Source of the DNA: Maritimibacter sp.
Lineage (GTDB): Bacteria > Pseudomonadota > Alphaproteobacteria > Rhodobacterales > Rhodobacteraceae
Assembly: GCA_003520545.1 (NCBI GenBank)
Contig: DOUP01000020.1
Coordinates: 1-5,271 of the forward strand
Direction: 5' to 3'
Length of the DNA stretch: 5,271 nt
The position numbers and the translations under genes are program-made. How positions within the stretch are numbered: position 1 is the first letter of the stretch; the number at the start of each line of letters is the position of its first letter. Positions 1 to 5,271 of this stretch are shown here, piece by piece. Under the pieces are notes generated by a model. The model was not told where the DNA came from and did not search any database. It saw only the letters and a list, made by a program, of their open reading frames with translations.

Positions 1-949
1 CATCTTCGTCTCCGCCACGCCGGGGAAATGGGAGATGGAGCGCACCGAGGGCGTCTTCACCGAACAGGTCATCCGCCCCACCGGGCTTTTGGACCCGCAG
101 GTCGAGATTCGCCCCGTGGAGATGCAGGTGGACGACCTTCTGGACGAGGTGCGCCGCGTCACGCAGGCGGGCTACCGCACGCTGGTCACGACGCTCACCA
201 AACGCATGGCCGAGGATCTGACCGAATACATGCACGAACAGGGCATCAAGGTCCGCTACATGCACTCCGACATCGACACGCTGGAACGGATCGAGATCCT
301 GCGCGACCTGCGCCTCGGCGCCTTCGACGTGCTCATTGGCATCAACCTCCTGCGCGAGGGGCTCGACATTCCCGAATGCGGCCTCGTCGCCATTCTGGAC
401 GCCGACAAGGAGGGCTTCCTGCGCTCCGAAACCTCGCTGATCCAAACCATCGGCCGCGCCGCGCGCAACGCCGATGGCCGCGTCATCATGTATGCCGACC
501 GCATCACGGGCAGCATGGAGCGCGCGTTGAACGAGACCGACCGCCGCCGCACCCGCCAGATCGCCTACAACGAGGAACACGGGATCACGCCGGAAACGGT
601 GAAGAAGAACGTCGATGACGTGCTCGCGGGCCTCTACGAAGGCGACGTGGACATGAACCGCGTCACCGCCACGGTCGACAAGGTCGCCGCCGGCGCAAAC
701 CTCGCCGCCCACCTCGACGCGCTGAAAGCGGATATGCGCAAGGCCGCCGAGAACCTGGAGTTCGAAGAAGCCGCTCGCCTGCGCGACGAGGTGAAACGGT
801 TGGAGGCGGTGGACCTCGCCGTGGCCGACGACCCCATGGCCCGTCAGGAGGCCGTGCGCGCCGCTGGCGACAAAGCGGTCAAGGGGCGGTCGACGGCGGG
901 CAAGCCGGGGCAGCGCGGGGGTAAACCGAGACGGGGGAAAGGGCGGTAG
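1..949 (+). CDS. uvrB: UvrABC excinuclease subunit B, C-terminal part (5' truncated by window edge)
   Basis: UvrB is the damage-verifying, helicase-like subunit of nucleotide excision repair; it is loaded by UvrA and recruits UvrC. The reading frame is open from base 2 and gives 315 residues, roughly the last half of a protein usually near 670-730 residues. Visible in order (fragment numbering): VSATPGKWE at 3-11 (helicase motif III region); TLTKRMAEDLTEY from 64; the motif V segment DVLIGINLLREGLDIPE at about 109-125; motif VI QTIGRAARN at 148-156; the UvrB-specific YNEEHGITP near 189-197; and a UVR domain at about 235-269 (NLEFEEAARLRDEV), the part that contacts UvrC. The tail after about residue 290 is rich in G, K and R, as is common in alphaproteobacterial UvrB. 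The frame ends at TAG 947-949, one base from the stop of the convergent gene, and I see no terminator hairpin. Identity is not in doubt. Confidence 0.98.
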   Translation, partial: IFVSATPGKWEMERTEGVFTEQVIRPTGLLDPQVEIRPVEMQVDDLLDEVRRVTQAGYRTLVTTLTKRMAEDLTEYMHEQGIKVRYMHSDIDTLERIEILRDLRLGAFDVLIGINLLREGLDIPECGLVAILDADKEGFLRSETSLIQTIGRAARNADGRVIMYADRITGSMERALNETDRRRTRQIAYNEEHGITPETVKKNVDDVLAGLYEGDVDMNRVTATVDKVAAGANLAAHLDALKADMRKAAENLEFEEAARLRDEVKRLEAVDLAVADDPMARQEAVRAAGDKAVKGRSTAGKPGQRGGKPRRGKGR

Positions 950-950
950 G

Positions 951-1742
951 TTAGTTAGAGTTCATTTTTTTGAGGAAATCGGCCACCTTATCGGTAACCT
1001 TGATCGCACTCAGCGTGTGAACAGGATAAATCCCGTGGCCCAACACCTTACGGCTGTCTTCCTGCGCATAGAATTTCCCGGAGATTTCCGAAAGATACCG
1101 TGTTTCCATGACTCCGTGAGTTGAGGGGCCGTCATCCACGCACCGAAACAGTGCGTGTGCAACCAAATCAGCGAGTTGTAGTAACGGTTCTTCCTTCTTT
1201 GGCTTTGAGTAAATGAAACTGGGATTCACAAATCGGAGTGTTCTTGATTGACGCCGTTTGGGGTCGCGCCGACAAGCTCTGATCAAACTTTTCAGTTTGC
1301 CATAGTCAAAATTTCCTTCTTCAAACACGACAGACAGTTGCGCCTCTGTTAGCGATTTTTCCTCCATGAACGCTCCCACTCTCTCCAACAGGTACTGCGC
1401 ATTTTTATTGTAGAATAGCTTATCATCTTTCTTGATATCATCGGCATAATTGCCAAGCGTAGCCTTCCTTGAAATCAGGCCGAAGCATAAGACTCGAAGC
1501 TTTGCCACCTCGGTCGCGAATCGTACAATTTGATTATGGTTCAGACGGCTGCAATGCAGATCTGGCTTTTTGAATTCCTCGGCAAGCGCCGCCAACACGC
1601 CTAGGATTTCCTGTTTCTCAATATTCGGCACTAAGACACCGGCCAATGTCATATACGGAGAGGCTCCCGGACTGGACGGGGTTCGGATCTTCTTGATTCC
1701 AGATTGACCACTTTCGTCAACAAATAGCGTATACTGGTGCAA
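951..1742 (-). CDS. DUF3800 domain-containing protein (putative RNase H-fold enzyme, function unknown)
   Basis: The product is 263 residues with no signal peptide or membrane segment, so probably cytoplasmic. It has the DUF3800 layout: an N-terminal strand with LFVDESGQSG (residues 6-15, acidic pair D9/E10), then PYMTLAGVLVP (30-39), a central strand and acidic turn LSVVFEEGNFD (136-146), and the C-terminal PLLQLADLVAHAL (186-198) with D192. I recall this family being placed with RNase H-like folds; under that reading D9/E10, E141/E142 and D192 are candidate metal ligands, but no activity or partner is known to me. The start is TTG at 1742-1740: an in-frame TAA lies directly before it, an AGGA site sits 7 bases upstream, and the next ATG (residue 31) would remove the DESG motif. 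GC is about 48% by line count, against about 58-75% in lines of the flanking genes, which suggests horizontal acquisition. It is a lone gene with its own probable promoter. Confidence 0.88.
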   Translation of the reverse strand: MHQYTLFVDESGQSGIKKIRTPSSPGASPYMTLAGVLVPNIEKQEILGVLAALAEEFKKPDLHCSRLNHNQIVRFATEVAKLRVLCFGLISRKATLGNYADDIKKDDKLFYNKNAQYLLERVGAFMEEKSLTEAQLSVVFEEGNFDYGKLKSLIRACRRDPKRRQSRTLRFVNPSFIYSKPKKEEPLLQLADLVAHALFRCVDDGPSTHGVMETRYLSEISGKFYAQEDSRKVLGHGIYPVHTLSAIKVTDKVADFLKKMNSN

Positions 1743-1749
1743 TTAATTG

Positions 1750-1753
1750 TCCT
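1750..1753 (-). promoter_or_regulatory. Shine-Dalgarno site for the TTG-started DUF3800 gene
   Basis: On the minus strand AGGA lies 7 bases before the TTG at 1742-1740. It decides the start, because the codon just upstream in frame is TAA (1745-1743) and no ATG or GTG is available that keeps the conserved N-terminal strand. Confidence 0.6.
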
Positions 1754-1768
1754 GAGATGTCGCGCTCA

Positions 1769-1798
1769 ATACTATGAGGTTAACCTAAGGAAATGCAA
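1769..1798 (-). promoter_or_regulatory. Candidate sigma70-type promoter for the DUF3800 gene
   Basis: Reading the minus strand, TTGCAT (1798-1793) is followed after 18 bases by TAGTAT (1774-1769). The matches to TTGACA and TATAAT are partial (3/6 and 4/6). The -10 end lies 26 bases before the TTG, which would give a short leader holding the AGGA site. The surrounding DNA is AT-rich (about 40% GC for 1741-1800), unlike the GC-rich DNA on its other side. Position and composition support it more than the match scores do. Confidence 0.4.
1777..1786. promoter_or_regulatory. 10-base perfect palindrome, possible operator
   Basis: AGGTTAACCT reads the same on both strands and sits inside the spacer between the candidate -35 and -10 boxes of the DUF3800 gene, where a bound repressor dimer would block polymerase. 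No second copy was seen in the window and no regulator gene is nearby, so operator function is only inferred from symmetry and position. Confidence 0.3.
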
Positions 1799-1799
1799 C

Positions 1800-1831
1800 C
1801 GCACGGAGCAAAGGCCGCAGGCCGCCGTGCG
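1800..1831. repeat. Local hairpin overlapping the left arm of the large inverted repeat
   Basis: CGCACGG (1800-1806) pairs fully with CCGTGCG (1825-1831). Inside it, GGCC (1813-1816) can pair with GGCC (1820-1823) around a GCA loop, leaving an asymmetric internal loop. The segment 1825-1831 is also used by the long inverted repeat, where it pairs with a second CGCACGG copy at 1957-1963, so the two folds exclude each other. Confidence 0.55.
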
Positions 1832-1964
1832 AGCGCCTGCCCGTCCCGGCGGGCTGGCGCTTTGTTGGTGTCAGCGCTGACCGTGGATCGAGGCAGTTGT
1901 TGGCACGATAAAGCGCGCCGCATAGACGTCGAAGCGCCACCCCACGGGCAGGCGTTCGCACGGC
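1824..1964. repeat. Long imperfect inverted repeat in the intergenic region (dispersed repeat, mini-element or structured RNA)
   Basis: The outer arms 1824-1844 and 1944-1964 pair at all 21 positions, 20 as Watson-Crick pairs and one as G-T (1833/1955). After a 6-base bulge on the left (1845-1850), the inner arms 1851-1864 and 1930-1943 pair at 13 of 14 positions; 1854/1940 is the C-C mismatch and 1863/1931 is a wobble. The 65-base apical region holds the 12-base palindrome GTCAGCGCTGAC (1870-1881) and two copies of TTGTTGG (1862-1868 and 1897-1903). GC is about 80% at the left end. I saw no clear target-site duplication at the outer ends. It could be a REP- or MITE-like dispersed repeat, a leader RNA before surf1, or a scar of rearrangement. 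The short frames across it (1793-1981 plus, 1785-2033 minus) show no recognisable domain. Confidence 0.75.
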
Positions 1965-2013
1965 TCCACTCTTCCCTCTAGAGCCTCTCCGAAGCCGGTG
2001 GTAAGCAACGCGC

Positions 2014-2694
2014 ATGATCAAGCAAATCATCACAGCCGTCCTGCTCGTCCTCGGTCTCGCGTCTTTCGTCGGCCTTGGGGTCTGGCAGCTTCAGCGGCTG
2101 GACTGGAAGCAAGGCGTTCTGGCCGAGATCGAGGCGCAGATCGCGGGTGAGGCGGTGCCGTTGCCGGCCGAGCCGGACCCCGAGGCTGACCGCTATCAGC
2201 CGGTCGAGATCAGTGGTGCGATGGGTGAGGGCGAATTGCACGTCCTCGTGTCCTCGCGCGACTACGGCGCGGGTTTCCGGATCATCGCGCCCTTCACCAC
2301 CGGGGATGGACGCCGGATCATGGTGGACCGGGGCTTCGTTCTGAACGAGGCCAAGGACACGGCGCGCACCACGGGCGAAATGCGGCTTGAAGGCAACCTT
2401 CATTGGCCGGACGAGCGCGACAGCTACACGCCCGAGGACGACCCGGAGGGCAACTGGTGGTATGCCCGCGACGTGGAAAAAATGGCCCGCGCCCTGGGCA
2501 CCGATCCGGTTCTGGTCATTGCAAGAACCCGGACCGACCCCCAAGTGAGGCCCATGCCGGTCACCACCGAAGGCATCCCCAACGACCACCTGGAATATGC
2601 GATGACATGGTTTCTCATGGCCGTGACATGGGTCGGGATGACAGGCTTCGCGCTTTGGCGTATACGGCGCCGGACCCATCAGGCCGAGACCTGA
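2014..2694 (+). CDS. surf1: SURF1 family cytochrome c oxidase assembly protein
   Basis: SURF1 is an inner-membrane factor that helps build aa3-type cytochrome c oxidase, acting around insertion of heme a into subunit I. The 226 residues have the family layout: a membrane helix at about 4-25, the signature GVWQLQRLDWK at 22-32, a periplasmic domain with RIMVDRGFV at 101-109, then NDHLEYAMTWF at 190-200 leading into a second membrane helix (about 198-216) and a short basic cytoplasmic tail. Length is normal for bacterial SURF1. The ATG is the first start after an in-frame TAA at 2002-2004; the Shine-Dalgarno is poor (GGTGG further upstream at best). The gene leads a probable operon with thrC and the peptidase. 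In Paracoccus, a surf1 copy is known with the cytochrome oxidase genes; no oxidase gene lies upstream here, where a repeat and the DUF3800 gene occur instead. Confidence 0.93.
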   Translation: MIKQIITAVLLVLGLASFVGLGVWQLQRLDWKQGVLAEIEAQIAGEAVPLPAEPDPEADRYQPVEISGAMGEGELHVLVSSRDYGAGFRIIAPFTTGDGRRIMVDRGFVLNEAKDTARTTGEMRLEGNLHWPDERDSYTPEDDPEGNWWYARDVEKMARALGTDPVLVIARTRTDPQVRPMPVTTEGIPNDHLEYAMTWFLMAVTWVGMTGFALWRIRRRTHQAET

Positions 2695-2715
2695 GACGAT
2701 AAGGATTCTGAGTAG

Positions 2716-4101
2716 ATGAAATACATCTCGACACGCGGCACCGCGCCGGTTCTGAGCTTCGAGGACGCGATGCTGACGGGGCTTGCCCGAGACGGCGGCC
2801 TCTATGTTCCCGAGAGCGTGCCGACCCTGACCCATGACGAGATCGCGAGCTTTGCCGCGCTGAGCTATGAAGAGGTCGCGTTCAAGGTGATGCGCCCGTT
2901 CATCGGTGAGGAATTCACGGATCGGGAGCTTGAGGCCTGCATCCGCCATGCCTACGCGAGCTTCGGCCATGCGGCGCGCGCGCCGTTGAAGCAGTTGGCG
3001 TCGAACCACTTCCTTCTGGAGCTGTTTCATGGGCCGACGCTGGCCTTCAAGGACTTTGCCATGCAGCTGATCGGGCACCTGTTCCAGACCGCCCTGGAAA
3101 AGCGCGGCCAGAAGGTGACGATCGTCGGGGCGACGTCCGGCGACACCGGGTCGGCCGCGATCGAGGCGTTTCGGGGGCTGGACAACGTGGATGTCTTCAT
3201 CCTCTTCCCCGATGGCCGGGTGTCGGACGTGCAGCGCCGCCAGATGACCACGCCGGTCGAAGGCAATGTTCACGCCCTGGCTCTGGATGGTGATTTCGAC
3301 GACTGCCAGGCCAAGCTCAAGGATATGTTCAACGACTTCGAGTTCCGCGATGCGGTGGGGCTTGCGGGCGTCAATTCGATCAACTGGGCGCGGGTGCTGG
3401 CGCAAGTGGTTTACTACTTCACCTCGGCCGTCGCGCTGGGCGCGCCGCATCGGAAGGTGAGCTTCACGGTGCCGACCGGCAACTTCGGCGACATTTTCGC
3501 GGGCTATATTGCCAAGCAGATGGGGCTTCCCATCGACAAGCTGGTGATCGCCACGAACCAGAACGATATCCTGCATCGCACGATGGAGACGGGGGCTTAT
3601 ACCAAGGCGGGCGTCACGCCCTCGATCAGCCCGTCGATGGACATCCAGGTGTCGTCGAATTTCGAGCGGGTTCTGTTCGACGCTTACGGGCGGGAGGGGG
3701 CGGTCGTGGCTGGTCAGATGGCCGATCTTGCAAACGGCGGCTTCTCGATCAGCCAGGGCGCGATGGAGTTCCTGCGCGAGCAATTCGCCTCTGGCCGGGC
3801 TTCGGAAGAGGAGACCATGGCGACGATCAAGGCGACCTATGAGGCGACCGGCGAAGTCCTGTGCCCGCACAGCGCGGTCGGCGTGAAGGTGGCCGGGGAG
3901 CATCTGGGCAATGTGCCGATGATCACGCTCGCCACCGCGCATCCGGCGAAATTCCCGGCGGCGGTCAAGGACGCCTGCGGACAGGACGCCGCGCTGCCGG
4001 GGCGCATGTCCGATCTCTTTTCGCGCGAGGAGCGGGTGACCAAGGTGCCCAACGACCTCACCGCGCTGGAAACCCTCATTCACAACCGCACAGGCCGCTG
4101 A
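2716..4101 (+). CDS. thrC: Threonine synthase (PLP-dependent)
   Basis: Converts O-phospho-L-homoserine and water to L-threonine and phosphate, the last step of threonine synthesis, in the cytoplasm. The 461 residues match the longer E. coli/yeast-like class. Seen in order: N-terminal MKYISTRG; HGPTLAFKDFA at 105-115 with K112 as the expected pyridoxal phosphate Schiff-base lysine; GATSGDTGSAA at 138-148; VPTGNFGD at 252-259, a phosphate-binding glycine/asparagine loop; SPSMDIQVSSNFERVLF at 305-321; LCPHSAVGV at 382-390; and ATAHPAKFP at 406-414. The start is fixed by an in-frame TAG directly before the ATG (2713-2715) and by AAGGA at 2701-2705, 10 bases upstream. It lies 21 bases after surf1 and its stop overlaps the next start. 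The gene is intact, with no missing key residue. Confidence 0.97.
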   Translation: MKYISTRGTAPVLSFEDAMLTGLARDGGLYVPESVPTLTHDEIASFAALSYEEVAFKVMRPFIGEEFTDRELEACIRHAYASFGHAARAPLKQLASNHFLLELFHGPTLAFKDFAMQLIGHLFQTALEKRGQKVTIVGATSGDTGSAAIEAFRGLDNVDVFILFPDGRVSDVQRRQMTTPVEGNVHALALDGDFDDCQAKLKDMFNDFEFRDAVGLAGVNSINWARVLAQVVYYFTSAVALGAPHRKVSFTVPTGNFGDIFAGYIAKQMGLPIDKLVIATNQNDILHRTMETGAYTKAGVTPSISPSMDIQVSSNFERVLFDAYGREGAVVAGQMADLANGGFSISQGAMEFLREQFASGRASEEETMATIKATYEATGEVLCPHSAVGVKVAGEHLGNVPMITLATAHPAKFPAAVKDACGQDAALPGRMSDLFSREERVTKVPNDLTALETLIHNRTGR

Positions 4102-5271
4102 TGACCGTTCGACAGGATACCTTACCCAACGGCTTTCGGGTCGTGACCGAGCATATGCCGGGGATCGAAAGCGCCTCGCTGGGCGTCTGGATCACGGCGG
4201 GCGGTCGTCACGAGCGGATCGAGCAGAACGGGATCGCGCATTTCCTTGAACATATGGCGTTCAAAGGCACAAAGCGGCGCTCGACCTTGCAGATCGCGGA
4301 AGAGATCGAAGACGTCGGCGGCTACCTGAACGCCTATACCGGGCGAGAGGTTACGGCCTATTACGCGCGGGTTCTGCGTGAGGACGTGGCGCTGGCCATC
4401 GACGTGATTTCGGACATCTTGCTCAATCCGGTGTTCGACACACGCGAGATGGAGGTGGAGCGCGGCGTGATCTTGCAAGAGATCGGGCAGGCTCTGGATA
4501 CGCCCGATGACGTGATCTTCGACTGGTTGCAGGAAGCGGCCTATCCGGATCAGGCCATCGGGCGCACGATCCTCGGCCCGGCCGAGCGCGTCGAGGGTTT
4601 TTCGCGCGACGACCTGGCGCGGTTCGTGGGCGAGCACTATGGCCCGGAACGGATGATCCTCTCCGTGGCGGGCGCGGTCGATCATGACGAGATCATGCGG
4701 CTGGCCGAGGCGACCTTCGGGCAGATGAAACGCAACGACAGCCCGGTGATCCAACCGGCCGGGTTCATCGGCGGCGAGCGGCGCGAAGAAAAAACGCTGG
4801 AGCAGGTGCATTTCACGCTGGGCCTGGAAGGGCCGGGGTATCGCGACGAGGCGATTTATACCGCGCAGGTCTACGCCAATGCGCTGGGCGGGGGCATGTC
4901 GTCGCGGCTGTTCCAGGAGGCGCGCGAAAAACGCGGGCTGTGTTACACGATCTATGCGCAGGCGGGCGCCTGGTCGGATACCGGTTTGATCACGATCTAT
5001 GCCGGCACATCGTCCGACGAGATCGTCGGGCTGACCGAGTTGACCATCGACGAATTGCGCCGGGCCGCCGACGATATGACCGAAGCGGAAGTGGCGCGCG
5101 CACGGGCGCAGATGAAAGCCGGGATGCTGATGGGTCTCGAAGGCGCCTCGGCCCGGGCTGAGCGCATGGCGCGGCAGGTGGCGATCTGGGGTCGGGTCGT
5201 GCCAATCGAAGAAACCGTGGAACGGCTGGAGGCCGTGAACCTTGCGGGTGTGAAAGACTTCGGCGCGGCGG
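4101..5271 (+). CDS. M16 family zinc metallopeptidase, mitochondrial processing peptidase beta-like (3' truncated by window edge)
   Basis: The open frame gives 390 residues and runs off the window; bacterial members are usually about 420 residues, so only some 30 are likely missing. The inverted zinc motif HFLEH is at 47-51 (H47 and H51 as ligands, E50 as catalytic base). The third ligand is E127 in ERGVILQEI, 76 residues after H51, as expected for M16. The second, inactive-type half carries GGGMSSRLFQEAREKRGLCY at 263-282, including the R and Y conserved in processing-peptidase beta subunits. There is no signal peptide, so it is probably cytoplasmic. The family cleaves peptides and small proteins; the substrate here is unknown. 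The ATG shares its A with the thrC stop (TGATG at 4099-4103) and has no good Shine-Dalgarno, so translation is probably coupled to thrC. It is predicted to be an active peptidase, since all zinc-binding residues are present. Confidence 0.95.
   Translation, partial: MTVRQDTLPNGFRVVTEHMPGIESASLGVWITAGGRHERIEQNGIAHFLEHMAFKGTKRRSTLQIAEEIEDVGGYLNAYTGREVTAYYARVLREDVALAIDVISDILLNPVFDTREMEVERGVILQEIGQALDTPDDVIFDWLQEAAYPDQAIGRTILGPAERVEGFSRDDLARFVGEHYGPERMILSVAGAVDHDEIMRLAEATFGQMKRNDSPVIQPAGFIGGERREEKTLEQVHFTLGLEGPGYRDEAIYTAQVYANALGGGMSSRLFQEAREKRGLCYTIYAQAGAWSDTGLITIYAGTSSDEIVGLTELTIDELRRAADDMTEAEVARARAQMKAGMLMGLEGASARAERMARQVAIWGRVVPIEETVERLEAVNLAGVKDFGAA

Noticed and set aside
28..618. 196-codon plus-strand frame overlapping uvrB
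   Set aside because: It is out of frame with the well-conserved UvrB motifs, and its translation is an R/H/G-rich shadow.
923..971. Terminator after uvrB, with the T-run at 963-971
   Set aside because: Only very short complementary pieces (ACCG/CGGT, 923-926 and 944-947) are found, well separated from the T-run. There is no stable stem next to it.
1901..1916. TGGCAC as the -24 box of a sigma54 promoter
   Set aside because: No GC-containing -12 box (TTGCA-like) is present at the required spacing.
1900..1928. TTGGCA ... TAGACG (17-base spacer) as a surf1 promoter
   Set aside because: The -10 match is only 3/6 and it falls inside the loop of the inverted repeat. Not strong enough to annotate, although surf1 needs some promoter upstream.
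1824..1964. Complete insertion sequence or phage attachment site
   Set aside because: No transposase or integrase frame lies between or near the arms, and no flanking direct duplication was seen. Kept only as an inverted repeat of unknown nature.
1785..2033. Small frames in the gap (82 codons minus, 62 codons plus)
   Set aside because: Both are largely made of the inverted repeat, show no recognisable domain or good ribosome site, and the minus frame runs into the surf1 start. Openness follows from the high GC of the repeat.
1978..4083. 701-codon open frame on the minus strand across surf1 and thrC
   Set aside because: It lies antisense to two clearly recognised genes. Long antisense frames are expected in GC-rich genes with strong third-position bias, and the translation, rich in R, H and G, shows no domain I recognise.
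4122..4811. 229-codon minus-strand frame inside the M16 peptidase gene
   Set aside because: Antisense shadow of a gene with complete zinc-binding motifs; its composition is typical of a GC-rich reverse frame.
1..5271. CRISPR array, tRNA, rRNA or toxin-antitoxin pair
   Set aside because: No regularly spaced repeats, no tRNA- or rRNA-like sequence, and no second small gene beside the DUF3800 gene that could act as a partner.

Overview
The window looks like chromosomal DNA from an alphaproteobacterium, most likely a member of the Rhodobacterales (Rhodobacteraceae or Roseobacteraceae). The evidence is the high GC of the core genes (lines I counted range from about 58 to 75%), the lysine/arginine-rich tail on UvrB, and the consecutive order SURF1 assembly factor, threonine synthase, M16 zinc peptidase. 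This is inference from gene content; no rRNA or other marker is present.

Layout, left to right. (1) Bases 1-949, + strand: the 3' part of uvrB (nucleotide excision repair), cut by the window edge. (2) Bases 951-1742, - strand: a 263-codon gene for a DUF3800-family protein. It starts with TTG, has about 48% GC, converges on uvrB and leaves only one base between the two stop codons. (3) Bases 1743-2013: a 271-base gap with no convincing gene. Its left 55 bases or so are AT-rich and hold a likely promoter and Shine-Dalgarno site for the DUF3800 gene. At about base 1800 the composition jumps to about 80% GC, and bases 1800-1964 form a large, nearly perfect inverted repeat with alternative pairings. 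(4) Bases 2014-5271, + strand: surf1, thrC and a truncated M16 peptidase gene, arranged as one tight operon (21-base gap, then a one-base stop/start overlap).

How it fits together. uvrB, surf1, thrC and the peptidase are housekeeping genes. They serve DNA repair, cytochrome c oxidase assembly, threonine synthesis and protein processing. The DUF3800 gene with its own promoter is the accessory element: a low-GC block of about 850 bases set between the uvrB stop codon and the GC-rich repeat. From memory, the cytochrome oxidase genes lie upstream of surf1 in related bacteria; none is seen here, so this gap may be a rearrangement or insertion point. I see no tRNA, rRNA, CRISPR array, transposase or complete multi-gene defence system. 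The parts that deserve a second look are the DUF3800 protein with its regulatory region and the inverted repeat beside it.
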